Assembly (NCBI RefSeq): GCF_001905905.1
Contig: NZ_LIVT01000007.1
Span: forward strand, 62,001-126,000
DNA: 64,000 nt
Source: Streptomyces sp. CB02366
GTDB lineage: Bacteria; Actinomycetota; Actinomycetes; Streptomycetales; Streptomycetaceae
Direction of reading: 5' to 3'
Position 1 is the first letter of the stretch; each line of letters begins with the position of its first letter. Below are positions 16,798 through 25,020 of the stretch, one piece after another. Under the pieces are notes generated by a model. The model made no database searches and had not been told where the DNA came from. It worked only from the letters and a program-made list of their open reading frames with translations. Both the position numbers and the translations under genes were made by a program.

Positions 16798-18240
16798 TCA
16801 CAGGATCGAGCCGGGGGCGTACCCCGCGGCCTCGGGGTACCGCTTGGTGATCTCCTCGATCCGGGCGACCACCGAGGCCACCTGGTCGCCGGCCGCGCCG
16901 GTGAACGAGAGCTTGTCGGCCATCAGCCCGGCCAACTGCGCCCGGTCCAGCGGAATCCGCTCGTCCGCGGCGAGCTTGTCCAGCAGCTCGTTGCGCTCGG
17001 CGCCCTGTTCCCGCATCGCGAGGGCGGAGGCGACCGCGTTCTCCTTGATCGCCTCGTGCGCCACCTCGCGGCCCACCCCGGCCCGTACGGCGCCCATCAG
17101 GACCTTGGTGGTCGCGAGGAACGGAAGGTAGCGGTCCAGCTCGCGCGCCACGACCGCGGGGAACGCGCCGAACTCGTCCAGCACCGTCAGGAAGGTCTCC
17201 AGCAGACCGTCGAGGGCGAAGAACGCGTCCGGGAGGGCCACCCGGCGGACCACGGAGCAGGACACGTCGCCCTCGTTCCACTGGTCGCCCGCCAGCTCGC
17301 CCGTCATCGAGGCGTAGCCGCGCAGGATCACCATCAGGCCGTTCACCCGCTCGCAGGAGCGCGTGTTCATCTTGTGCGGCATCGCGGAGGAGCCGACCTG
17401 GCCGGGCTTGAAGCCCTCGGTCACCAGCTCGTGGCCGGCCATCAGCCGGACGGTCTTGGCGACCGAGGAGGGCGCCGCGGCGAGCTGCACCAGGGCGGTG
17501 ACCACGTCGTAGTCGAGGGAGCGGGGGTAGACCTGGCCGACCGAGGTGAAGGCCTCGGTGAAGCCCAGGTGCGCGGCGATGCGCTGCTCCAGGTCGGCGA
17601 GCTTGTCCGCGTCGCCGCCGAGCAGGTCCAGCATGTCCTGCGCCGTGCCGACCGGGCCCTTGATCCCGCGCAGCGGGTAGCGGGAGAGCAGGTCCTCCAA
17701 GCGGCCGTGGGCGACCAGCAGCTCGTCGGCCGCGGTCGCGAAGCGCTTGCCCAGCGTCGTCGCCTGCGCGGCGACGTTGTGCGAGCGTCCGGCGATCACC
17801 AGCTCGCGGTACTCCGCCGCGAGCTTGCCCAGCCGGGCGAGCACGGCGACCGAGCGGTCGCGCATCAGCTCCAGCGAGAGCCGGATCTGCAACTGCTCGA
17901 CGTTCTCCGTCAGGTCCCGGGAGGTCATGCCCTTGTGGACCTGCTCATGGCCGGCGAGGGCGTTGAACTCCTCGATCCGGGCCTTCACGTCGTGCCGGGT
18001 GACCTTCTCGCGCTCGGCGATCGAGACGAGGTCGACCTGGTCGAGCACGCGCTCGTAGTCGGCCAGCGCCGCGTCGGGCACCTCGATCCCGAGGTCCTTC
18101 TGAGCGCGCAGCACCGCCAGCCACAGCCGGCGTTCCAGCTTCACCTTCTGCTCGGGGGACCAGAGGACGGCCAGCTCCGCGGAGGCGTAGCGGCCGGCCA
18201 GGACGTTGGGGATGCGAGGCTTCGCAGACACGGCGTTCAC
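16798..18240 (-). CDS. purB: Adenylosuccinate lyase
   Basis: A 480-residue member of the fumarase/aspartase superfamily. It cleaves SAICAR to AICAR and adenylosuccinate to AMP in purine synthesis. The superfamily signature GSSAMPHKMN is at about residue 284. Other conserved blocks are RYASAELAVLWSPEQKVKLE, HKGMTSRDLTENVEQLQIRL and AGRSHNVAAQATTLGKRFAT. The GTG at 18240 gives VNAVSAKPRIPNVLAGRYAS, matching the usual Streptomyces PurB N-terminus. No Shine-Dalgarno precedes it, but a good -10 hexamer sits 8 bases upstream, so translation is probably leaderless. Confidence 0.96.
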   Translation of the reverse strand: MNAVSAKPRIPNVLAGRYASAELAVLWSPEQKVKLERRLWLAVLRAQKDLGIEVPDAALADYERVLDQVDLVSIAEREKVTRHDVKARIEEFNALAGHEQVHKGMTSRDLTENVEQLQIRLSLELMRDRSVAVLARLGKLAAEYRELVIAGRSHNVAAQATTLGKRFATAADELLVAHGRLEDLLSRYPLRGIKGPVGTAQDMLDLLGGDADKLADLEQRIAAHLGFTEAFTSVGQVYPRSLDYDVVTALVQLAAAPSSVAKTVRLMAGHELVTEGFKPGQVGSSAMPHKMNTRSCERVNGLMVILRGYASMTGELAGDQWNEGDVSCSVVRRVALPDAFFALDGLLETFLTVLDEFGAFPAVVARELDRYLPFLATTKVLMGAVRAGVGREVAHEAIKENAVASALAMREQGAERNELLDKLAADERIPLDRAQLAGLMADKLSFTGAAGDQVASVVARIEEITKRYPEAAGYAPGSIL

Positions 18241-18248
18241 GTGGACGG

Positions 18249-18254
18249 ATTCTA
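18249..18254 (-). promoter_or_regulatory. -10 element placing a leaderless purB start
   Basis: Read on the minus strand this is TAGAAT, ending 8 bases before the purB GTG. With normal -10 to +1 spacing, transcription starts at or next to the start codon. There is no ribosome-binding sequence in the intervening bases and no convincing -35. Confidence 0.5.
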
Positions 18255-18351
18255 CTGGCGGTTCGTGCAGGCCGACGCCGCGCCCCGGGTTGTGGCTTGC
18301 TACGAAGGCGGGGGAGGGGGCGCGGCGAGGGGCGGCGGACCGGCGCCCGGC

Positions 18352-19221
18352 TCAGTCGCTCTCCCCGGCGCCCACCGCGGCGTCGGGGGAGAGGGCGCGC
18401 CGCCATCCCGTCACCGGGCCCGGGTTCTCCGGGTCCGCGGGCGTGATCCAGAAGGCCCGGCCCGTCGCGGCGTCGACCTGCGCGCCCCGGCGTCCGTCAC
18501 CGGAGGAGCGGCCGGTGAGCCGCCGCGCGATCCAGGGAGCCAGGTGCTGACGGGCGAAGCGGATGTCCTCGGTGCGCCGGGTTGCCCAGCGCGGCGGTGA
18601 GCCGGGGGGCATCGGCGCCCGCCAGTCCAGCTCGGCCGGCAGCCCCAGGGCCTGCCAGACGGCCTCGGCGACCCGCCGGTGCCCTTCGGCGGTGAGGTGC
18701 AGCCGGTCGACGTCCCACATCCGGGGGTCGGCGAGCGAGGGCGCGGAGTAGAGGTCCACCACGACGGCCCCGTGCTGCCCGGCCAGGTCGTCGATCAGGG
18801 CGAACAACGCCTCGATCCGGGGACGGAACCGGTCGAACACCGGTCCGCTGCGCCCGGGGCTGCGCATCAGCACCAGCTGTTCGCAGGAGGGCGCGAGACG
18901 CTCCACGGCCTCTTCGAGCCGCCCCCTGACCATGGCCATGTCGCACTTCGGGCGGAGCGTGTCGTTGAGCCCGCCGACGAGCGTGACCACATCGGGCCGC
19001 AGGGCGGCCGCCGCCTCCACCTGGTCGTCCACGATCTGGCCGATGAGCTTTCCGCGCACGGCGAGGTTCGCGTACCGGAAACCGGGGGACCGGGCCGCCA
19101 GCCGGGAGGCGAGGACGTCGGCCCAGCCCCGGTACGTGCCGTCGGGGAGCAGGTCCGACATGCCCTCGGTGAACGAGTCGCCGACCGCGACGAGACTGGT
19201 GTATGAGGCATTCGGTTTCAT
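18352..19221 (-). CDS. SGNH/GDSL-family hydrolase
   Basis: A 289-residue SGNH hydrolase. Block I, with the catalytic Ser, is SLVAVGDSFTEGMSD at about 9-23. Block II Gly is in YANLAVRGKLIG. Block III Asn is in LVGGLNDTLRP, and block V Asp/His in MWDVDRLHLTAEGHRRVAEA. There is no signal peptide, unlike the secreted Streptomyces lipases of this fold, so it is cytoplasmic; the substrate is unknown. The C-terminal ~60 residues are a basic, low-complexity extension. The gene lies upstream of purB on the same strand with a 111-bp gap. Confidence 0.88.
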   Translation of the reverse strand: MKPNASYTSLVAVGDSFTEGMSDLLPDGTYRGWADVLASRLAARSPGFRYANLAVRGKLIGQIVDDQVEAAAALRPDVVTLVGGLNDTLRPKCDMAMVRGRLEEAVERLAPSCEQLVLMRSPGRSGPVFDRFRPRIEALFALIDDLAGQHGAVVVDLYSAPSLADPRMWDVDRLHLTAEGHRRVAEAVWQALGLPAELDWRAPMPPGSPPRWATRRTEDIRFARQHLAPWIARRLTGRSSGDGRRGAQVDAATGRAFWITPADPENPGPVTGWRRALSPDAAVGAGESD

Positions 19222-19298
19222 GGCCCGGAGATCCTACCTCTCACCCCTTCGGCCCGCCCGGCGAGAGCCGGAACGGGCCGAAGGAGCCGGGGAGGGGG

Positions 19299-20318
19299 TC
19301 AGCGGGATCCGGGCCGCCCGACGAGTTCGCGCAGCACGTCCTCCATCGTGACCATGCCGGCCAGCCGCCCGTCCTCGTCGAGCACGGCCGCCAGGTGGGT
19401 CCGGCTGCGGCGCAGCGCGGTCAGCACGTCGTCCAGCGGGGTCGCCGCCCGTACGCGGGCGATCGGCCGCATCGCCGACACCGGGAAGGGGACGTCGCGG
19501 GGCACCGCGTCCAGGGCGTCCTTCACGTGGAGGTAGCCGAGGATGCGCTGCTCGCGGTCCATCACCGGGAAGCGGGAGAACCCGGACTCGGACGACAGCC
19601 GCTCCAGCTCCTCCGGAGTCGTGCCGACCTTGGCGTACAGCACCCGGTCGACCGGCATCACCACGTCCCGCACCGGCCGGCGCCCCAGCTCCAGGGCGTG
19701 GTGGAGGCGCTGCGCCGAGCGGTCGTCGACCAGTCCGGCGTCCCCGGCGTCCTGCACCATCCGGGCCAGCTCGTCGTCCGAGAACGTCGCGGACACCTCG
19801 TCCTTCGTCTCCACCCGCAACAGCTTGAGCAGGGCGTTGGCGAACGCGTTGACGGTGAAGATCACGGGCCGCAGGGCACGGGCCATCGCCACCAGGGGCG
19901 GGCCCAGCAGCAGGGCGCTGCGCGCGGGTTCCGCCAGGGCGATGTTCTTGGGGACCATCTCGCCCAGCAGCATGTGCAGATAGGTCGCCACGCTGAGCGC
20001 GATGACGAACGACAGCGGGTGCACCAGCCCGTGCGGCACGCCGACCGCGTCGAAGACCGGCTCCAGCAGATGGGCGATGGCCGGTTCGGCGACGATGCCG
20101 AGCACCAGGGTGCAGAGCGTGATGCCGAGCTGGGCGGCGGCGAGCAGCGCGGAGACGTGCTCCAGGCCCCAGATGACACTGCGGGCCCGCCGGTCGCCGG
20201 CCTCGGCCTCCGGCTCGATCTGACTGCGGCGCACCGAGATCAGGGCGAACTCCGCGCCGACGAAGAAGGCGTTGGCGACCAGCGTGAGCAGGCCGATGAA
20301 GAGCTGGAGAACGATCAC
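19299..20318 (-). CDS. CNNM-type membrane protein with CBS pair (second of two)
   Basis: A 339-residue protein. An N-terminal CNNM (DUF21) domain with about four membrane segments spans about 1-200 (LQLFIGLLTLVANAFFVGAE; LSFVIALSVATYLHMLLGEM, then VPKNIAL). A CBS pair follows at about 215-335 (FSRFPVMDREQRILGYLHVK; RTHLAAVLDEDGRLAGMVTM). The CorC_HlyC C-terminal domain of the neighbouring paralogue is absent. Bacterial CorB/CorC and mammalian CNNM relatives transport or regulate Mg2+ or other divalent cations. The GTG at 20318 overlaps the stop of the upstream paralogue by 4 bp (GTGA), so the two are translationally coupled and probably form a heteromer. Confidence 0.87.
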   Translation of the reverse strand: MIVLQLFIGLLTLVANAFFVGAEFALISVRRSQIEPEAEAGDRRARSVIWGLEHVSALLAAAQLGITLCTLVLGIVAEPAIAHLLEPVFDAVGVPHGLVHPLSFVIALSVATYLHMLLGEMVPKNIALAEPARSALLLGPPLVAMARALRPVIFTVNAFANALLKLLRVETKDEVSATFSDDELARMVQDAGDAGLVDDRSAQRLHHALELGRRPVRDVVMPVDRVLYAKVGTTPEELERLSSESGFSRFPVMDREQRILGYLHVKDALDAVPRDVPFPVSAMRPIARVRAATPLDDVLTALRRSRTHLAAVLDEDGRLAGMVTMEDVLRELVGRPGSR

Positions 20319-21652
20319 CGTCCGTCCTCCGTTCCCTCGTCGGGCCCCGGCGCCGGGGCGTGCAGCAGAGCCCGCGCCGCCCGGCGGCCCGAGGCGTCCA
20401 CCACGTCGATCCGCCACCCCTCCAGCTCGACGCTGTCCTCCGCCGTGGGGATCCGGCCCAGCTCCGCGGCGACCAGCCCCGCGAGGGTCTCGTAGGGCCC
20501 GTCCGGCACCCGCAGCCCGATCCGCCGGAGCTGGTCGGTGCGCGCCGCTCCGTCGGCCGACCACAGAGTACGGCCGTCCGCGTCCTCGCCGGCGGCGGCG
20601 AGGTCGGGCGTCTCGTGCGGATCGTGCTCGTCGCGGACCTCGCCGACGACTTCCTCCACGATGTCCTCCAGCGTCGCGACCCCGGCCGTACCGCCGTACT
20701 CGTCGATCACCACGGCCATGGCGAGCTTGCCGGACAACCGGTCCAGCAGCTTGTCCACGGTCAGCGTCTCCGGCACGAGCAGGGGCTCGCGCAGCAGTTC
20801 CGAGACGCGGGTGCGGGGGCGGCGGTCGGCGGGGATCGCCAGGACGTCCTTGATGTGGGCCACCCCGACCACGGAGTCCAGGCTGCCCCGGTAGACGGGG
20901 AAGCGGGACAGACCGGTCGCCCGGGTGGCGTTGGCGACGTCCTCGGCCGTGGCGTGCACGTCGAGCGCGGTCACCTGGACGCGCGGTGTCATCACGTTCT
21001 CCGCGGTCAGCTCCGAGAGGTTCAGCGTACGGACGAACAACTCGGCGGTGTCCGCCTCCAGCGCCCCCTCCTTCGCCGAGTGCCGGGCCAGCGCCACCAG
21101 CTCCTGCGGGCTGCGGGCGGAGGCCAGCTCCTCGGTCGGCTCCAGGCCGAAGCGGCGCACGATCCGGTTGGCGGTGTTGTTGAGGTGGCTGATGAAGGGG
21201 CGGAACACGGCGGTGAACACCCGCTGCGGGGTGGCCACCGCCTTGGCCACGGCCAGCGGGGAGGAGATCGCCCAGTTCTTCGGGACCAGCTCGCCGACGA
21301 CCATCAGGACCACGGTGGACAGCCCCGTACCGATGACGAGCGCCAGGGTGGACGCCGCGGCGGGGGGCAGCCCCGCCGCCTCGACGGGGCCGCGGATCAG
21401 CGCGGCGATGGACGGTTCGGAGAGCATGCCGATCACCAGGTTGGTGACGGTGATGCCGAGCTGGGCCCCCGAGAGCTGGAAGGTGAGGCCGCGGACGGCT
21501 TTGAGCGCGCTCGAAGCACCCCGGTCGCCCTGCTCGACGGCCCGTTCCAGTTCGCTGCGCTCCACCGTGGTCAGCGAGAACTCCGCCGCGACGAACGCGC
21601 CGCAGGCGACGCAGAGCAGCAGGGCGATGAGCAGCAGAAGCACTTCGATCAT
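20315..21652 (-). CDS. CNNM/CBS/CorC_HlyC membrane protein (first of two)
   Basis: A 445-residue protein in the full CNNM-CBS-CorC_HlyC order. The CNNM domain is at about 1-190 (MIEVLLLLIALLLCVACGAF; VVLMVVGELVPKNWAISSPL). The CBS pair is at about 215-340 (MTPRVQVTALDVHATAED; MAVVIDEYGGTAGVATLEDI). The CorC_HlyC domain is at about 355-430. The 'VPKN' turn is the conserved cation-site region of the CNNM fold. The family is often labelled 'hemolysin', but the supported role is divalent-cation (Mg2+) transport or homeostasis. It is the leading gene of a coupled pair with the paralogue just downstream. Confidence 0.9.
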   Translation of the reverse strand: MIEVLLLLIALLLCVACGAFVAAEFSLTTVERSELERAVEQGDRGASSALKAVRGLTFQLSGAQLGITVTNLVIGMLSEPSIAALIRGPVEAAGLPPAAASTLALVIGTGLSTVVLMVVGELVPKNWAISSPLAVAKAVATPQRVFTAVFRPFISHLNNTANRIVRRFGLEPTEELASARSPQELVALARHSAKEGALEADTAELFVRTLNLSELTAENVMTPRVQVTALDVHATAEDVANATRATGLSRFPVYRGSLDSVVGVAHIKDVLAIPADRRPRTRVSELLREPLLVPETLTVDKLLDRLSGKLAMAVVIDEYGGTAGVATLEDIVEEVVGEVRDEHDPHETPDLAAAGEDADGRTLWSADGAARTDQLRRIGLRVPDGPYETLAGLVAAELGRIPTAEDSVELEGWRIDVVDASGRRAARALLHAPAPGPDEGTEDGR

Positions 21653-21845
21653 CGGTTCACCTCCGTCCCATGATCGGGCAGGGGCACGGGGGCCGCGCGG
21701 TGTCGGCGGCGTCGGGGGAATCGGCTGCTGGGAGGCTCGCCCATGGACGGACGTTCACACCTTTCGGCAGGGGAGGGGCAAAGGGGCATGTCATCGTAGG
21801 CCGTCTGCCCGGCGCAGCCCCGTCCTACCGCGTCCGCGCGGGCCA

Positions 21846-21887
21846 ACCGCCCTCACCGCGTCCCCGACCGCCCTCACCGCGTGCCCG
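21846..21887. repeat. 21-bp tandem direct repeat
   Basis: Two adjacent 21-base copies, ACCGCCCTCACCGCG plus six more bases, differ at one position (C versus G at base 17). A third partial copy (TCACCGCGT) lies at the 3' end of the neighbouring GNAT gene. The repeat sits in the gap between the GNAT stop and the CNNM pair. No function is evident. Confidence 0.8.
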
Positions 21888-21902
21888 AGGGGCCGGCCGT
21901 CG

Positions 21903-22373
21903 TCACCGCGTCGGCGCGGAGGGCGCCCCCCATCGGTCCGCCAGGGGCTTCACCCAGCGGCTCCACTGCGGTTCGGGCCCGTAGCCCGCCGCGCGCCAGG
22001 CGTGGTGGGCCAGGGCGTTGCGGTCGAGGACCATGGCGTCGGCGCGCCGCCCGCCCAGAGCGGTGAACCGTTCCTCCGCCGCCGCGAGAAGGGCGCTGCC
22101 CACGCCCTCACGCCGCCGGCCGGGATGGACGGCGAACCGGTAGAGGTGGCACCGCCAGCCGTCGAAGCCCGCGATGACCGTCCCCACCAGCTCCCCGTCC
22201 CGTTCGGCGAGCAGCAGCGCCTCCGGATCCCGCTCCACCAAGCGGGCGATCCCCTCGCCGTCGTCGCTGATGCCGGTGCCTTCGGCGGCCGTCCTCCAGA
22301 ACGCCAGGACCTCGTCCAGGTCGGCCGCGGTCGCGCATCGTACGGTTGTCGAAAGATCGTTCATGGCGGCCAT
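21903..22373 (-). CDS. GNAT-family N-acetyltransferase
   Basis: A single-domain GNAT of about 156 residues. The acetyl-CoA pyrophosphate loop is FAVHPGRRREGVGSALLAAA at about 95, preceded by ERDGELVGTVIAGFDG and followed by RADAMVLDRNALAHHAWRAA. The substrate is not deducible. An ATG at 22373 has GGTGGTGGG directly upstream; a second ATG at 22364 (MNDLSTTV) lacks its own SD. It is transcribed in the same direction as the F420-type oxidoreductase upstream, with 120 bp between. Confidence 0.85.
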   Translation of the reverse strand: MAAMNDLSTTVRCATAADLDEVLAFWRTAAEGTGISDDGEGIARLVERDPEALLLAERDGELVGTVIAGFDGWRCHLYRFAVHPGRRREGVGSALLAAAEERFTALGGRRADAMVLDRNALAHHAWRAAGYGPEPQWSRWVKPLADRWGAPSAPTR

Positions 22374-22493
22374 CCCACCACCCGCCCCGGTACGGCATCG
22401 ACCGTATTCCACGATGCGGTCGCCCCGGAGCCGGGCCGGGCAGCCCTGGTCCAGGACCCGGACGGGGTTCCGGGGCGGCCGGGCCCGGTCCCG

Positions 22494-23375
22494 TCAGGTG
22501 CCCGCCAGTTCCTCCAGCACCGGTGCGAAGGCCTCCATCGCCGGTTCCAGGACGGTCAGGTACGAGAACCCGAACCGCTCGCGCTGCTCCCGCAGCTGCT
22601 CGGCGATCCGGCGCACGGTGCCGACCGCGACGATCGGCAGCTCCAGCACCTCGTCCTCGCTCAGATGGGGCATGTGCTCCAGGAGCGGCCGGGCGGCCGA
22701 CCGCCGGTCGCCGGTGACCGCCACCAGCTGGAGCAGCAGGTTCAGCTCCGCCGGGCTCTCCCGCCGTGCGGCGAACCCCCGGTAGGCGTCGACCCGCGCT
22801 TCGAGCTGGTCGGCGGTCAGGGCCGAGAGGGCCCCGTCCTTGCCGGCCGCCGCGCCCGTGAAGGCCACGGTGTCGGCGTACTCGGCGGCCAGCCGCAGCA
22901 CCCGGTCCCCGTTGCCGCCGATGAGCAGCGGGACGCGGGGCCGCTGCACGGGCGCGGGCAGGTACGCCTCGTCGCGCAGTGCCCGGTCCAGCTCCTGCAC
23001 CGTGCGGCGCAGGTGGTCCACGCGTCCGCCGGGCGTCAGGAACGGGATGTCCGCCCGCTCGTGTTCCGCGCGGACGTATCCGGCGCCGATGCCCAGCTCC
23101 AGACGGCCCGAGGTGAGCGCGTCCGTGCCGGCCGTCTCGCGGGCGAGGAGCGTCGGGTTCCAGAACCCCGCGTTCAGGACGAAGGTGCCGACGCGGGGCC
23201 GCTCGGTGGCCTCGGCCGCGGCGACCAGGGAGGGGAAGGGGGCGGGCATGTCCAGGTGGTCCGGGACCAGGATCACGTCGTAGCCGAGCTGCTCCGCCCG
23301 GCGGCAGCGGGCTCGCCACCCCGCCCCGTCGGTGGGGGCCATCAGGTTGACGCCGAAGCGGAACGGCCTGGTCAT
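22494..23375 (-). CDS. F420-dependent LLM-class oxidoreductase
   Basis: A 293-residue luciferase-like monooxygenase-fold protein. The N-terminal strand is FRFGVNLMAPTDGAGWRARC, followed by GYDVILVPDHLDMPAPFPSL, FVLNAGFWNPTLLARETA, SGRLELGIGAGYVRAEHE and VPLLIGGNGDRVLRLAAEYA. The shape matches the F420-dependent 'MSMEG_2516'-type branch rather than FMN monooxygenases, because of the DHLD segment and the missing FMN loop; this subgroup call is moderate. The physiological substrate is unknown. Confidence 0.85.
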   Translation of the reverse strand: MTRPFRFGVNLMAPTDGAGWRARCRRAEQLGYDVILVPDHLDMPAPFPSLVAAAEATERPRVGTFVLNAGFWNPTLLARETAGTDALTSGRLELGIGAGYVRAEHERADIPFLTPGGRVDHLRRTVQELDRALRDEAYLPAPVQRPRVPLLIGGNGDRVLRLAAEYADTVAFTGAAAGKDGALSALTADQLEARVDAYRGFAARRESPAELNLLLQLVAVTGDRRSAARPLLEHMPHLSEDEVLELPIVAVGTVRRIAEQLREQRERFGFSYLTVLEPAMEAFAPVLEELAGT

Positions 23376-23517
23376 GGGTGCCTCCGTGGGAGAGGAACGG
23401 ACTAAGTGCTACAGCCACCCACTCTGCCGAGAAGGTGGTCCGTTGTCCGGCGAACACGTGTCTTGGTCCCCTTCCGCCCTCTTGCCGGTGCTAGCGCGCC
23501 CGCGCTAGCGTGGGAGG

Positions 23518-23745
23518 GTGCCCAAGACTCAGCTGAACGTTCGAGTGGACGAGGCCACCGCCGAGGCGGCGCGTCGGCGCGCGCTGCAGAGGGGGGTGAG
23601 CGTGAACCGCTACATAGAGGAGCTCGTCCAGCAGGACGCGGGTGAGGTGGGCCACACGTTCGTCGAGGCCGCGGCCGATTTCATGAAGCAGTACGAGTCG
23701 GTGTTCGCCGAGGAGTTCGGCCCGGAGCGCGAAGGCGCCCGTTGA
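23518..23745 (+). CDS. Ribbon-helix-helix antitoxin-like protein
   Basis: A 75-residue protein whose first ~40 residues have the ribbon-helix-helix pattern: strand KTQLNVRVDEA, helix TAEAARRRALQRG, turn VSVNRYIEELVQQDA. This is the DNA-binding fold of many antitoxins (CopG/Arc type). The acidic C-terminal half (FMKQYESVFAEEFGPE) would be the toxin-neutralising tail. The GTG at 23518 has GGGAG just upstream. Its stop overlaps the TTG start of the next gene by 4 bp (TTGA), the typical stoichiometric coupling of toxin-antitoxin operons. Autoregulation is expected; CGCGCCCGCGCTAGCG just upstream of the start (about 23495-23512) contains a short dyad. Confidence 0.75.
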   Translation: MPKTQLNVRVDEATAEAARRRALQRGVSVNRYIEELVQQDAGEVGHTFVEAAADFMKQYESVFAEEFGPEREGAR

Positions 23746-24113
23746 ACCTCCGGATCGACCTCTCCTGGCTGCTGATGGTGGCCGAGCACAAGACGCCCGG
23801 GGATCCGCAGGTTCTCGACTGGGGCGCGCTCGTCGCCGCCGTGGCCCGGCACGACGCGGAGATCTTCGGCAGCGCCGTCTACACCGACCCGCACGCGCGG
23901 GCGGCCGCCCTGTTGCAGTTGCTGCTGCACGTGCCCGCCCTCGAACACTCCAACGCGATGTTCGCCTCGGCCGTCGCGTACGGCTATCTCGTCGCCTCCG
24001 GGCTCAAGGTCGTCACCTCGCCCGAGCAGGTCCGTGATCTGGCGCTGCTGGTCAAGCAGGGCAAGGCCGACGTCCGGGCCATCGCCGACGAGCTGCGGCA
24101 GTGGAGCGTCTGA
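23742..24113 (+). CDS. Fic/Doc-like toxin component with degenerate catalytic motif
   Basis: A 123-residue, all-helical protein with the size and layout of Doc (death-on-curing) toxins: HDAEIFGSAVYTDPHARAAA, LLQLLLHVPALEHSNAMFAS and AVAYGYLVASGLKV align with Doc's Fic core. In canonical Doc the active loop is HxFx(D/E)(A/G)NKR. Here the aligned stretch is PALEHSNAM (residues 65-73): Asn71 is kept, but the catalytic His, the Phe and the Lys-Arg pair are not. Doc phosphorylates EF-Tu; this protein may be inactive, use another chemistry, or serve as a pseudo-enzyme. It is coupled to the RHH gene. I recall this family annotated in Streptomyces as a 'fic family toxin component'. Confidence 0.65.
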   Translation: MNLRIDLSWLLMVAEHKTPGDPQVLDWGALVAAVARHDAEIFGSAVYTDPHARAAALLQLLLHVPALEHSNAMFASAVAYGYLVASGLKVVTSPEQVRDLALLVKQGKADVRAIADELRQWSV

Positions 24114-24182
24114 GAGGGCGCGCGCCGGTCCGGTGAGGGCGGGGGCCCGTGCCGTCACCGGCGCGAAGGCCCCGGGCCCGGA

Positions 24183-24860
24183 TCACCCCTCGGTGAACGG
24201 CTTCCGGGCCACCCCCAGGACGCACGGCGACGACGGCGTCTGCGGGCCCTTCTCCGGAATCCGCAGCCTGCGGTACGTGCCCAGTTCGAAGCCCGCCGCC
24301 TCGATCGCGGCCAGCGGGTCGCGCGCCGTGTGGCAGCCGCCGAAGAGCACCGGCCACAGCGTCCGGTCGGCCGCCCGTTGCACCGTGGCCAGCGCCCGGC
24401 CGGGGGCCGCCCCGTGCTCGAAGAACCGCAGTTCGCCACCCGGCCGCAGGACGCGCCGGATCTCGGCGAGCGCCCGGGGCAGATCCCGCACGGTGCACAG
24501 CACCAGGGACGCGACGGCGGCGTCGTAACCCTCGCTCTTCGTCGGGATCGCCTCCGCCGCGCCCGGCACCACGTCCACCGGTACCTCGGCCCGCAGGGCG
24601 GCGCGGACGGCGAGCTGCCGCAGCGAGCGTTCCGGCTCCAGCGCCACGACCTCGGAGACGGCGCCGGGGTAGTGGGCGAAGTTCAGCCCGTTCCCCGCGC
24701 CGATCTCGATGACCCGGCCGGAAAGCCCCGACAGCAGCTCCTCGCGGTAGGCGGCGACGCCGCCCTTCAGATCGGCGGCCACGCTGAACCGGGCGTAGAA
24801 CCGGGCGAAGAGCGGATGGTGCACGGCGTCCCGGGGGAGCTTCCCGTTGCGCAGCTGCAT
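24183..24860 (-). CDS. Class I SAM-dependent methyltransferase
   Basis: A 225-residue methyltransferase. Motif I is RVIEIGAGNGLNFAHYPG at about 48-65, motif II the acidic VVALEPERSLRQLA, the middle block SEGYDAAVASLVLCTVRDLP, and motif III VLRPGGELRFFEHG. The C-terminal half (FGGCHTARDPLAAIEAAGFE) resembles UbiE/METTL7-like small-molecule methyltransferases. The substrate is unknown. It stands alone between the RHH/Doc-like module and the biotin genes. Confidence 0.87.
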   Translation of the reverse strand: MQLRNGKLPRDAVHHPLFARFYARFSVAADLKGGVAAYREELLSGLSGRVIEIGAGNGLNFAHYPGAVSEVVALEPERSLRQLAVRAALRAEVPVDVVPGAAEAIPTKSEGYDAAVASLVLCTVRDLPRALAEIRRVLRPGGELRFFEHGAAPGRALATVQRAADRTLWPVLFGGCHTARDPLAAIEAAGFELGTYRRLRIPEKGPQTPSSPCVLGVARKPFTEG

Positions 24861-25020
24861 GGCGGACCTCCGTGAGGAGTGGACGTGCTGCTCTTCGACG
24901 ATTCTCCTTCCCCCCGCGGCTTCCCGGTAGCCCTCGCGGGGCCGGTACGCAGGCGTACGCCCGGGTGCGGAAGCGCGGGCCCCGCTACGGAAGCGCGGGG
25001 CCGGTACGGGGGCCGGGTGC

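Noticed and set aside
14893..18600. A 1235-codon plus-strand open frame
   Set aside because: It runs antisense through the ROK, mug and purB genes, all firmly identified on the minus strand; its composition is low-complexity.
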